DNA of 64,000 nucleotides, from assembly GCA_045113315.1 (NCBI GenBank), contig JBGUIX010000006.1, positions 268,295-332,294 on the forward strand. The letters are read 5' to 3'. Origin of the DNA: RUG13091 sp045113315. Its GTDB lineage: Bacteria; Bacillota_I; Bacilli_A; RFN20; CAG-826. Below are positions 9,671 through 17,817 of this stretch, one piece after another (position 1 is the stretch's first letter; every line of letters begins with the position of its first letter). Both the position numbers and the translations under genes were made by a program. Under the pieces are notes generated by a model that saw only the letters and a list, made by a program, of their open reading frames with translations, did not search any database and was not told where the DNA came from.

Positions 9671-10876
9671 ATGATTTTCACTATGAAAGCAATTCGTACT
9701 TTATTAGCCTGTATTAGAAAAGCTGATCAAACTTATAATCTTATCAACCATGGAGATAAAATGATTGTTGGCCTTTCTGGTGGTAAAGATTCGATGGCGC
9801 TTTTATATTGCTTAAACCTTTATAAGAAATTTTCACATACAGATTTTGAACTTCAACCTGTAACTTTAGATTTAGGTTTTCCAGGTTTTAATCCTGAACC
9901 ATTAAAGAAATTTTGTGCTTCTTTAGGTTTAAATCTTATTGTTCAAGATAGTAAAGAAGTTTATGAAATACTTTGTATTCAACAAGAAAAACAAGGTTTA
10001 AAGCATCTACCTTGTTCGATCTGTTCAAGGATGAAAAAGGCCTCAATTAATAAAGTCGCGAATGAGTTAGGCTATAACAAAGTAGCTTTTGCCCACCATG
10101 CGGATGATGCTATTGAAACTTTATTAATGAATGAAATATATGGTTCTAGAATTGCTACTTTTTCTCCAAAGATGCATCTAGAAAACGCCAATATCGATTT
10201 TATTAGACCATTTTTATTAGTCCATGAAAAAGATATTAAACAATTTATCAAAGAAGAAAATATCGATGTTGCTGGTTCATCTTGTCCAGCGGATAAAAAT
10301 ACCACGAGGGAAGATATCAAAAATTTATTAAATGATATTTATAATAAATATCCAAAAGCTAAACAAAACTTCTTATCGATGATTTCAAATTATGAACAAA
10401 TCGATTTATGGGGAGACGAAATATATCTACAAGTCGACCAAGAAGGATTAACTTTAAAACCTGTGGTTAGTCCAATTGATGAATGGCAAATTATTAACAT
10501 CCGTCAAAAAGTCTTTCATGATGAACAAAATGTTTCCTTTTATGATAACGAAGTCTATGAAGAAGAGATTAATAGTAAATCATTCCTTATTTATTATAAA
10601 AAGGATATTATCGGCACCATCCGTTACCGTTTAGTGGGTGATTTCTATAAAATAGAAAGATTCGCAATTTTAAAAGAATATAGAAATAAAGGCCTTGGAT
10701 TAAAAGTTATCAATTTCTTATCGGATTACATCGGTAGTAAATTTAATCCATGTGTCGTCAGTTTAAACGCCCAAAAACCGACGATCGAATTCTATAAAAA
10801 AGCCGGCTATATACCTGAAGGTGATTTCTTTTTAGAAGCCGGCATTATTCATCAGAAGATGGTTAAGAAATATTAA
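9671..10876 (+). CDS. TtcA-like PP-loop tRNA thiolase fused to a GNAT acetyltransferase
   Basis: A 401-residue two-domain protein. Residues 1 to about 265 are a TtcA-type PP-loop ATPase: GLSGGKDS at 34-41 binds ATP, CSIC at 115-118 plus Cys205 give the three cysteines of the iron-sulfur type, and AHHADDAIETLLMN follows. Such enzymes 2-thiolate cytidine 32 of tRNA. Residues 271-401 form a GNAT domain, with IERFAILKEYRNKGLGLKVI as the acetyl-CoA loop and NAQKPTIEFYKKAGYI near the end. A stretch TATAAT overlaps the first ATG and no ribosome site is visible, so translation may begin at the ATG at 9683 on a nearly leaderless transcript. Fold calls are firm; the purpose of the fusion is unknown. 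Confidence 0.85.
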   Translation: MIFTMKAIRTLLACIRKADQTYNLINHGDKMIVGLSGGKDSMALLYCLNLYKKFSHTDFELQPVTLDLGFPGFNPEPLKKFCASLGLNLIVQDSKEVYEILCIQQEKQGLKHLPCSICSRMKKASINKVANELGYNKVAFAHHADDAIETLLMNEIYGSRIATFSPKMHLENANIDFIRPFLLVHEKDIKQFIKEENIDVAGSSCPADKNTTREDIKNLLNDIYNKYPKAKQNFLSMISNYEQIDLWGDEIYLQVDQEGLTLKPVVSPIDEWQIINIRQKVFHDEQNVSFYDNEVYEEEINSKSFLIYYKKDIIGTIRYRLVGDFYKIERFAILKEYRNKGLGLKVINFLSDYIGSKFNPCVVSLNAQKPTIEFYKKAGYIPEGDFFLEAGIIHQKMVKKY

Positions 10877-11905
10877 TTATTTCAAATACAATATATCTTT
10901 CTTATCAAATTCGATATATTTGACATACTCTACGGTGTCATTTTTATTTATTTTCCAGTAGACATCTTCACTATCGATGCTTTGATTTTTAAAACGGAAT
11001 CTGACTAATTTTTCAAAAGGTTCTTCACTAATACCAATAATTTGAATTTCATAACCACTATTTTTATTACTTGCCTTGAAGCTATGAGCTCTAACACCAA
11101 TATAAGAGCAATTCTTATTAATAGCCTCTATTGTTATGCCCCAGTCTAGTAAATTGAGTTTATTTTTCTCTTTTATCACTTTAGTGATATTTTTACATCC
11201 TGTTAATAAAGCCGCAGAATAAAATTCTGGTTCTTTAAATAATTCTTTTTTCTCTTTTTTGATTATTAAAGAACCTTTATCAATAATTCCAATTTCATCC
11301 GCTAAAAGGTAGGCCTCATCACGATTATGAGTCACTAATATGGTGGGAATATTAAAATTATCGATTATTTCTTTGCTCTTCATTTGTAAACGTGTTTTTA
11401 AATAATCATCTAAAGCTGCAAATGGTTCATCTAATAATAATAAATCAGGTTTACTAACTAGGATTCTTGCTAAAGCCACACGTTGAGCTTGACCACCAGA
11501 TAATTGATGCGGCTTACGTTCTTCTAATCCAGTTAATTGTAATAAATCAATTATTTCTTTAATTTGTTTATCTTGTTCTTCTTTTTCTAATTTGAATTTA
11601 CGTAAACCAGTTGCGATATTTTGCTGGACACTCATATTAGGGAATAACGCATAATTTTGAGGCATATATCCGATATTTCTCTTTTGAGGAGCTAAATTGA
11701 TTCTATTTTCGGAGTCAAAAACCACTTTATCATTAATGATAATTTTTCCGGAATCTGGTTTTAATATTCCAGCGATGCATTTTAAAGTCATACTCTTACC
11801 ACTTCCTGATGCTCCGAGTAAGGCCAAAGTATTTGTTTTACTTTCAAAACACATTTCTAGAAGGAAAGTCTTATATGATTTTTTGATATTTATAAAAATC
11901 GACAT
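10877..11905 (-). CDS. modC: molybdate/tungstate ABC transporter ATP-binding protein
   Basis: A 342-residue ABC ATPase. Walker A GASGSGKSM lies near residue 32, signature LSGGQAQRVALARIL near 128, Walker B LLLLDEPFAALD near 150, and the switch His is in VTHNRDEA. A C-terminal extension from about residue 235 resembles the TOBE-type domain that binds oxyanion in ModC proteins. Its start codon overlaps the modB stop, so translation is coupled. It powers import of molybdate or tungstate for the cofactor genes upstream. It ends exactly against the convergent TtcA-GNAT gene. Confidence 0.92.
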   Translation of the reverse strand: MSIFINIKKSYKTFLLEMCFESKTNTLALLGASGSGKSMTLKCIAGILKPDSGKIIINDKVVFDSENRINLAPQKRNIGYMPQNYALFPNMSVQQNIATGLRKFKLEKEEQDKQIKEIIDLLQLTGLEERKPHQLSGGQAQRVALARILVSKPDLLLLDEPFAALDDYLKTRLQMKSKEIIDNFNIPTILVTHNRDEAYLLADEIGIIDKGSLIIKKEKKELFKEPEFYSAALLTGCKNITKVIKEKNKLNLLDWGITIEAINKNCSYIGVRAHSFKASNKNSGYEIQIIGISEEPFEKLVRFRFKNQSIDSEDVYWKINKNDTVEYVKYIEFDKKDILYLK

Positions 11906-12573
11906 TATCTATTCCTCCTTGGTTTTTCAAAATAATTAAGACCCAGTAAAACGATGGCCGACAAAACTAGATTAATTAAGACATAGATGAACGCAAAGGT
12001 ATTGTTACCTATTGTCCAGTATTGATATACAGCGGTAGCAATCGTCGCTGTCTTACCTTGTATATAACCCACAAACATGCTTGTTGCGCCATATTCACCT
12101 ATTGCTCTAGCAAACGCTAAAACAATACCGGCAATAATTCCACTTTTACAATTTGGGATTCTAATTCTCCAGAAGATATAGGTATTTGATAGTCCTAATG
12201 TTTTTCCAGCGTCAGCAAGGTTCTCATCAAATGATTCAAAAGATCCTCTTACAGTTCTATACATAAGTGGGAAGGCGACAACCGTTGAGGCTATTATCGC
12301 TCCTCGCCAAGTCATAAAGAAAGGCAGACCAATTGTGGATAAGAATCCTCCTAAAGGAGATTTGTTTCCTAATATCACTACTAAGAAGTAGCCAACTACT
12401 GTAGGTGGTAATACTAAAGGAAGCGTTAAGATAACATCAATAATACCTTTAGCTAATCTTGGTAATTTAGAAACGTAATAACCTAATAAAATCCCTAAAA
12501 AAAAGATAATAACGCTGCTAATTGCCGCTATTCTTAAAGAATTCCATAAGGGAAATAAATCGAATTGAGTCAT
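11905..12573 (-). CDS. modB: molybdate/tungstate ABC transporter permease
   Basis: A 222-residue inner-membrane permease with about five hydrophobic segments. The family EAA-type loop is visible as DAGKTLGLSNTYIFWRIRIPNC, and LTLPLVLPPTVVGYFLVVI and ARAIGEYGATSMFVG are hallmarks of ModB. It lies between modA (2-base gap) and modC (one-base overlap), completing a standard modABC importer. The sequence does not tell molybdate from tungstate. Confidence 0.94.
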   Translation of the reverse strand: MTQFDLFPLWNSLRIAAISSVIIFFLGILLGYYVSKLPRLAKGIIDVILTLPLVLPPTVVGYFLVVILGNKSPLGGFLSTIGLPFFMTWRGAIIASTVVAFPLMYRTVRGSFESFDENLADAGKTLGLSNTYIFWRIRIPNCKSGIIAGIVLAFARAIGEYGATSMFVGYIQGKTATIATAVYQYWTIGNNTFAFIYVLINLVLSAIVLLGLNYFEKPRRNR

Positions 12574-12575
12574 TA

Positions 12576-13358
12576 TTAAGCCTTTACAAAACCAACAGAT
12601 TTAAAGATTTCCATCGCCTCATCTTCTCCTAGATAAGATAAGAACGATTTAGTTTCATCCACTAGTTTTGTTCCTGCTATTAAACTAGCTGGATAGATGA
12701 TTTGACCACACATCTCTTTTGTGGCGGTAGCAACGACATTTAATTTCGCGCTATAAGCATCAGTAGCATAAATAACACCACATGCTACAGCCGCATTATC
12801 AATTAAAGAGGTAACCGCTTTGACATTACTCCCATAATTGATCATGTGGGCAGCGGCAAGTTCTTCTTCATTTAAGTTATAATATTGAAGAATTTTTTGA
12901 GTATATTGGCCAACAGGAACATCTTGATTTCCCATCCCTAAAACAAAACCTTCCTCTTTTGCGGATAACCTACTAGCTAAATTATCAAAATCAGTCACAT
13001 TCTTCGGGTTATTTTTGGGAACTGCTAAAGTGACTTTATTTTCTAATAGATTAATTCTTGTATCATTGATTAATAGATTTGCTTCTTGTAAAGCATTCAT
13101 TTGTTTCTGGGCAGCGGAAATAAATAGATCACAAGTCGCACCATTTTGGATTTGCTTTTGAAGAGTTCCTGAAGATTCAAAATTGAAAACTAATTTCACA
13201 TTTTTATTCTTTTCTTCATATTTTTCCTTAATGGAATTTAATGTTTCAGTTAAAGAGGCTGCAGCAAAAACATTAATTTCTTTTCTTTCCTCTTTTTTAC
13301 ATCCACTTAATGTGGTGATACTCAAAATAATAGGTAGCAAACTAAATAATTTCTTCAT
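12576..13358 (-). CDS. modA: molybdate/tungstate-binding lipoprotein
   Basis: A 260-residue extracytoplasmic binding protein. A lipoprotein signal ends in LSGC (Cys at about residue 20), followed by NVFAAASLTETLNSI, the ModA N-terminal oxyanion site, FNFESSGTLQKQI and ATCDLFISAA. Lipid anchoring is expected for a binding protein in a one-membrane cell. A clear AAGGGGGATT ribosome site precedes the ATG. The gene follows the MOSC-MogA gene by 10 bases in the cofactor operon. Confidence 0.94.
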   Translation of the reverse strand: MKKLFSLLPIILSITTLSGCKKEERKEINVFAAASLTETLNSIKEKYEEKNKNVKLVFNFESSGTLQKQIQNGATCDLFISAAQKQMNALQEANLLINDTRINLLENKVTLAVPKNNPKNVTDFDNLASRLSAKEEGFVLGMGNQDVPVGQYTQKILQYYNLNEEELAAAHMINYGSNVKAVTSLIDNAAVACGVIYATDAYSAKLNVVATATKEMCGQIIYPASLIAGTKLVDETKSFLSYLGEDEAMEIFKSVGFVKA

Positions 13359-13368
13359 AAATCCCCCT

Positions 13369-14289
13369 TTATTTATCTACTTTAATTCCCTGTAATAATT
13401 TCAATCCATGAGGTATGGTATCCATAAATACTTCCATACTTTCAAGGCAAGCTTTTGGAGAGCCTGGAAGATTAATAATTAATGTCTTTTTTCTTATTCC
13501 TGAAACCGCTCTAGAAAGCATCGCATGTTTGGTAATTTTTAATGATTCGGCTCTAATAGCTTCGCTAATACCTGGAACATTTCTATCGATCACTTCTAAA
13601 GTAGCTTCTGGTGTGACATCTTTTTCTGAAAAACCAGTTCCTCCAGTTGTTAATATCAAATTAACTTCTCTTTGATCCGCTAATCTAATAAGTTCTTTCT
13701 TTAATAACTCCTTGTTATCAGGAAGTAAGATTTGTTCAATGACATCGTAATCTTTAGCTAATAATTCTTTTGCGATCGTCGGTCCACTTATATCTTCATT
13801 TTCTTTATTAAAACAACGATCGGATAAAGTAATAACCGCGGCGGTAAATTTCTCATCTTGATGTAAGATTTTAACTTCATCTCCCACTTTGATTTCTCCT
13901 CCTTTAATAACTTCGGAAAAAACACCTAATTTTGGCATAATGCATTCACCCATCTTATGATAGATTTGGCAGTGTGTATGACATTCTTTGCCTCTTTGAG
14001 TTAAGCGAATAATAGTTTCGCCAATTTGAATATAAGTTCTAATATTTATCTTTGATAAATCAATTCCATCAATAATAATATTTTCACCAAAAGCACCGGG
14101 AAAAACCTCCGCTCCACGAGCGATAAAATCATCGATATCTTTCTTACTTAGTAAAGATACTTGTCGATGCCAATTACCCGCATGAGCGTCGCCTACTATG
14201 CCATGATTTTCTTTTAAAATCGCGGATTCCACATAATGCTTTTGAATCCCTCTTCTATCAGAAACACAAATCGCACTTACACGAGCCAT
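13369..14289 (-). CDS. MOSC domain-MogA/MoaB fusion (molybdenum cofactor)
   Basis: A two-domain cofactor protein of about 306 residues. The first half is a MOSC domain (GIVGDAHAGNWHRQVSLLS, GAFGENI, then CHTHCQIYHKMGECIMPK), a family that binds cofactor sulfur or sulfur carriers. The second half is MogA/MoaB-like (AAVITLSDRCF, LTTGGTGFSEKDVTPEAT, LPGSPKACLE), adenylylating molybdopterin before metal insertion. The fusion recurs in anaerobic Bacillota. I prefer the ATG at 14289 (MARVSAICVSD) because it follows the moaC stop directly; an in-frame ATG at 14322 lies inside moaC. The nearest AGGAG is about 15 bases from 14289, so the start is not certain. Confidence 0.9.
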   Translation of the reverse strand: MARVSAICVSDRRGIQKHYVESAILKENHGIVGDAHAGNWHRQVSLLSKKDIDDFIARGAEVFPGAFGENIIIDGIDLSKINIRTYIQIGETIIRLTQRGKECHTHCQIYHKMGECIMPKLGVFSEVIKGGEIKVGDEVKILHQDEKFTAAVITLSDRCFNKENEDISGPTIAKELLAKDYDVIEQILLPDNKELLKKELIRLADQREVNLILTTGGTGFSEKDVTPEATLEVIDRNVPGISEAIRAESLKITKHAMLSRAVSGIRKKTLIINLPGSPKACLESMEVFMDTIPHGLKLLQGIKVDK

Positions 14290-14290
14290 A

Positions 14291-14758
14291 TTAAAAATAA
14301 AAGTCTCCTGATTTACCACCATGTTTTTCCACTAGATGGATATCTTTAATAACCATTTTCTTATCAACTGCTTTACACATATCATAGATCGTTAATAAGG
14401 CGATGGAGGTCGCTGTTAAAGCTTCCATCTCTACTCCCGTAACACCTAAACATTTCACTGTGGTGATGGCTTTATAACCACTTTCTATTTCTTCAAATTC
14501 TACTTTGACATTAGTAAGGTTGATGTTATGACACATCGGAATTAGTTCAGCGTTACGTTTTGCTCCCATAATTCCCGCTACTTGTGCCACAGTTAAAACA
14601 TCGCCTTTTTTATGTTTATGGTTTTTAACCATTTCGAAACATTCTTTCGACATTATAATGTTTCCGGTGGCAACCGCCACCCTTTCGGTTTCTTTTTTAT
14701 TAGAAACGTCAACCATAACGGCGTTTCCATTTTCATCGATATGAGTGAGCTTATTCAT
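14291..14758 (-). CDS. moaC: cyclic pyranopterin monophosphate synthase
   Basis: MoaC converts 3',8-cyclo-7,8-dihydro-GTP, made by MoaA, to cyclic pyranopterin. The protein starts at MNKLTHIDENGNAVMVDVS, with a good GAGGGAC ribosome site eight bases upstream; a longer frame from 14809 overlaps the MoeA-like gene and is rejected. Family landmarks are AQVAGIMGAKRNAELIPMCH, LTNVKVEF and GVTGVEMEALTATSIALLTI, then DMCKAVDKKM and the C-terminal KHGGKSGDF. The length (155 residues) is normal. Confidence 0.96.
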   Translation of the reverse strand: MNKLTHIDENGNAVMVDVSNKKETERVAVATGNIIMSKECFEMVKNHKHKKGDVLTVAQVAGIMGAKRNAELIPMCHNINLTNVKVEFEEIESGYKAITTVKCLGVTGVEMEALTATSIALLTIYDMCKAVDKKMVIKDIHLVEKHGGKSGDFYF

Positions 14759-14759
14759 A

Positions 14760-15788
14760 TTAATGTCCCTCTTTTCCAAAACCACAGTTAGGGAAGGTGC
14801 AAACTTCACAGTTTAAGCAAAGTCCACCATTACCTAATGAGGCCATATATTCTTTACTTATTTTGTAATCCGCTAATATTCTTGGCAAAACAATGTCAAA
14901 TATCGTTCTTTTCGCATACATCACACAACCTGGTAAACCTAAAACTGGTCGGCCGTCTTTTGTGTAACTCACTAAAAACATCGCCCCCGGTAAAACAGGT
15001 GCTCCATAACTAATAATATCAACACCACTATTTTTAATAGCTAAAGGTGTCTTATCATCAGGATCAACACTCATACCTCCAGTGCATATAACCATATCAA
15101 CGCCGTTATTTAGCATTTTTTGAATATTTTCCGTAATCTTTTGATGATCATCGCTTAAAATTACGTGTTCCACCTTTTTTGCGCCATAAACGGCTAATTT
15201 AGCTTCTAATATTGGAGTAAAAGCGTCCTTAATACGACCACTTGCAACTTCATTACCAGTAGTAATCAGTCCATATTTCTTTTCTTTGATTGGTAGGACT
15301 TTTAATAATGGTTCTTCACCAATTTCTTTTTTGAGTCTTTCCATCTTCTCTTTTTCAATCACTAAAGGAACGATTCTAGTTCCCGCTAATTTGTCACCTT
15401 TTTTCACTAAAAAACCAGAACTTCTTGTCGCGACCATCATCTGAGGGAAAGAGTTTAATTTCTTTAGTCTTTCATTATCAACGAGAAATAAACCATCTAT
15501 TTCAGAGAATAGTTCGATTTTACCTTCACTAGGTTCGCTCGCTCTCATATTGATATGACCACATAAATCTCTTAATATCTCTGCGGCTTCGTTTTCATGG
15601 AGCATCTTTTCATCTTTTTCATAAACGTAGATATGTTCTTTACCCACACTTAATAAAACAAGAATGTCTTCTTTTTGAATGACATGTCCTTTTTTAAAAA
15701 CTGGACCTTTAAATTTACCAGGAATGATTTGAGTTATATCATGGCCCAAAACTTGTCCAACAGCGTTTATAGTTTTAATTTCTTTCAT
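14760..15788 (-). CDS. MoeA-like molybdopterin-binding protein with C-terminal Cys cluster
   Basis: A 342-residue protein related to the molybdopterin-binding core of MoeA/MogA. The key segment is GLITTGNEVASGRIKDAF, then VICTGGMSVDPDDKTPLAI (binding loop) and LPGAMFLVSY and LGLPGCVMY. It is shorter than true MoeA (about 400 residues), and its N-terminal half differs. It ends in CLNCEVCTFPNCGFGKEG, four cysteines that could hold a metal or iron-sulfur cluster. Such proteins occur beside molybdenum hydroxylase genes in Clostridia. It is the first gene of the operon running through modC. Metal insertion is the likely role. Confidence 0.82.
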   Translation of the reverse strand: MKEIKTINAVGQVLGHDITQIIPGKFKGPVFKKGHVIQKEDILVLLSVGKEHIYVYEKDEKMLHENEAAEILRDLCGHINMRASEPSEGKIELFSEIDGLFLVDNERLKKLNSFPQMMVATRSSGFLVKKGDKLAGTRIVPLVIEKEKMERLKKEIGEEPLLKVLPIKEKKYGLITTGNEVASGRIKDAFTPILEAKLAVYGAKKVEHVILSDDHQKITENIQKMLNNGVDMVICTGGMSVDPDDKTPLAIKNSGVDIISYGAPVLPGAMFLVSYTKDGRPVLGLPGCVMYAKRTIFDIVLPRILADYKISKEYMASLGNGGLCLNCEVCTFPNCGFGKEGH

Positions 15789-15799
15789 AAATTATCACC

Positions 15800-15924
15800 T
15801 AATTTCTCATTCATTTTAGCAAGGCGAAAACATTTGTCAAATCGCCATTTTGGCAAATCTTTGATTTGCTGTGCGCATGTACACACGCTTATTCAAGGTT
15901 AATAAGTGCGTACGCGAGAAAAAT
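15800..15924 (-). promoter_or_regulatory. possible structured leader of the molybdenum operon
   Basis: On the minus strand between the moaA terminator and the MoeA-like start codon I see three consecutive hairpins: ACGCACTTATT pairing imperfectly with AATAAGCGTGT, a perfect GCAAATC-AAA-GATTTGC, and GGCGA / TCGCC closing a 14-base loop. Known Moco riboswitches precede such operons, but I cannot confirm their consensus here. Confidence 0.35.
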
Positions 15925-15954
15925 AATTAAAAAGATAGGTTTATCCACCTATCT
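15925..15954 (-). terminator. intrinsic terminator overlapping the moaA 3' end
   Basis: Minus-strand stem AGATAGG / CCTATCT followed by TTTTTAATTATTTTT. The first arm is inside the last codons of moaA, so transcription ends right after the stop. Confidence 0.8.
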
Positions 15955-16879
15955 CATTCATATTTTTATCAGAATCGCTACCGATATTTAGATGATGCTC
16001 TTTAGGCTTTAATAATATTGCTTCTTTAATTCTTTCTTTTAATTCATCTCCCACTAATCCAAATGTGTCTAATGATAAGGAAGAATGTAAACAAGGTCTT
16101 AATTTACCATCCGCTGTTAATCTTAATCTTGAACATTTCTTACAGAAGGATTTTGATAATGGGGATATTAATCCAATATAACCATGACTATTACCGATTC
16201 TATAAACATCAGAAACACCATCATTATGATCAAATTTAAGTTCTTTGCATCTATCTAATACGATTTGATTAGATATAAAACTTTTCTTATCTAATTCTTT
16301 ACTCACTCCGATAGGCATTAGTTCAATAAATCTTAAAGTTAATTCGTTATCTTTAGCGAAGTTAATAAAATCTAATATCTCATCGTCATTAAATTCACCG
16401 ATAAGGACAGTATTGATTTTGATTTTAAAACCTAAATCCTTAGCGGTTTTTATTCCTTCTAAGGCATCACTTAATTTACCTAAACGAGTAATCTTAGCGT
16501 ATTTATCTTCTTTTAAAGTATCTAAAGATATATTTAAGCGATTAACACCCGCTTCTTTTAATTTATAAGCAAATTCTTTTAATAATGTTCCATTGGTGGT
16601 TAAACATATTTCTTTAATCTCAGGAATTTCATGAATATAGGAAATAATCTCCATTATTCCCTTCCTCACCAAAGGTTCACCACCGGTAATTCTGACTTTT
16701 TTAATTCCTAATTTAGCCGCTTCATAAACTATTTCTTTAATTCTTTCTGGGGACAAAATCGATTCATGAGTTAGTTTACTAACCCCATCTTTATGCATAC
16801 AGTAAAAACATCTCAAGTTACATAAATCGGTAACTGAAATTCTTAAATAATCTACTTCACGATTAAATTTATCGAGCAT
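15941..16879 (-). CDS. moaA: GTP 3',8-cyclase (radical SAM)
   Basis: A 312-residue radical-SAM enzyme starting molybdopterin synthesis from GTP. The SAM cluster motif CNLRCFYCM sits at residues 18-26, KVRITGGEPLVRKGIME near 63, and the second C-terminal cluster uses CKKCSRLRLTADGKLRPCLHS. The start overlaps the stop of the flavin reductase gene (TAATG), giving coupled translation. The usual C-terminal GG is shifted: the protein ends MNEIGG, which still provides a terminal GG. Confidence 0.95.
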   Translation of the reverse strand: MLDKFNREVDYLRISVTDLCNLRCFYCMHKDGVSKLTHESILSPERIKEIVYEAAKLGIKKVRITGGEPLVRKGIMEIISYIHEIPEIKEICLTTNGTLLKEFAYKLKEAGVNRLNISLDTLKEDKYAKITRLGKLSDALEGIKTAKDLGFKIKINTVLIGEFNDDEILDFINFAKDNELTLRFIELMPIGVSKELDKKSFISNQIVLDRCKELKFDHNDGVSDVYRIGNSHGYIGLISPLSKSFCKKCSRLRLTADGKLRPCLHSSLSLDTFGLVGDELKERIKEAILLKPKEHHLNIGSDSDKNMNEIGG

Positions 16880-17442
16880 TATTTTAATTTTAATCCCACT
16901 TTAAAGGCATCAGCGATTTCTTCACCTAAAACGATATATTTGTTATTAACAGTATCAAAGGTGATTGGCGCTAATTTCTTCACATCGATTTTATCGTTAG
17001 TTAATATCTTTTCATCGACAGAGACATTAACGATCTCACCCACTAAAGTGCCACCTTCACCCATATTTCCATCTAAAGATACTAGTTTGCATTCGATAGT
17101 TAATGGATATTCTTCAAATAATGGAGCGTTAACTTTGTTACTTTTAAATGGATGTAATCCCGCTTTTTCTAATTTTCTATTTTCACGAGCTTTGCTCACT
17201 AATCCGACATAATCAGAAGCTACTACCGTATCTTTTGTCGCAAAAGAAATGGTAAATGCTTTATTTTTTCTGATGTTATCAGTGGTCACATGGCCGCTTA
17301 AAGAAACGGTCACTTGATTATAATCATAGATTCCACCCCAAGCAGCGTTCATCGCATCCGCTTCACCGTTTTCATCATAAGTTCCAATGATTAATACTGG
17401 CATTGGATATAATATTGTTTTTGCACCTAAATCTTTTCTCAT
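16879..17442 (-). CDS. flavin reductase-like FMN-binding protein
   Basis: A 187-residue split-barrel flavoprotein of the flavin reductase (DIM6/NTAB) family: MPVLIIGTYDENGEADAMNAAWGG, then VTVSLSGHVTTDNIRKNKAF and SKARENRKLEKAGL. Members bind FMN and often pass electrons to partner oxygenases or serve anaerobic redox enzymes. It is cotranscribed with moaA through a one-base overlap. Why it is paired with moaA is unknown; it may act with a molybdenum enzyme. Confidence 0.85.
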   Translation of the reverse strand: MRKDLGAKTILYPMPVLIIGTYDENGEADAMNAAWGGIYDYNQVTVSLSGHVTTDNIRKNKAFTISFATKDTVVASDYVGLVSKARENRKLEKAGLHPFKSNKVNAPLFEEYPLTIECKLVSLDGNMGEGGTLVGEIVNVSVDEKILTNDKIDVKKLAPITFDTVNNKYIVLGEEIADAFKVGLKLK

Positions 17443-17454
17443 ATTTAACTCCTT

Positions 17455-17481
17455 AGAAATAAAAGGACTATAAATAGTCCT
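17455..17481 (-). terminator. intrinsic terminator of the rimP-nusA-infB-rbfA operon
   Basis: Minus-strand stem AGGACTA / TAGTCCT with TTTA loop and a TTTTATTT tail, directly past the rbfA stop. Confidence 0.85.
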
Positions 17482-17485
17482 AATA

Positions 17486-17815
17486 TTATTTATTCTTCAA
17501 TAATTCTTCAATTCTCGCTTCTCTTTTAAAGCCTTCATCAAGGACGAAGCTAATCTCTGGAACACGTCTGGTATCCATACGAGAGGCTAATTCACTGCGT
17601 ATGAATCCTTTAGAGTGTTCTAAAATTTCCATGCTTTCTTTGATTTGATTTTCATTGATAAAGGAAACATAGACTTTAGCATAAGAGAAATCACTAGAAA
17701 CCTTTACTTCTGGAATTGTGACAAATCCAAGATGAGGATTTTTTAAATCAAATTGAATGATTTCCGCGATATTTTTGCGGATTAAAGTGGCAATTCTTTC
17801 TTGCTTATTAGCCAT
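17486..17815 (-). CDS. rbfA: 30S ribosome-binding factor A
   Basis: A 109-residue KH-fold protein that binds the pre-30S particle and assists 16S maturation. It starts MANKQERIATLIRKNIAEII and has FVTIPEVKVSSDFSYAKVYV and SELASRMDTRRVPEISFVLD, the family signature. It follows infB by two bases as the last gene of the operon. Confidence 0.95.
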   Translation of the reverse strand: MANKQERIATLIRKNIAEIIQFDLKNPHLGFVTIPEVKVSSDFSYAKVYVSFINENQIKESMEILEHSKGFIRSELASRMDTRRVPEISFVLDEGFKREARIEELLKNK

Positions 17816-17817
17816 AA

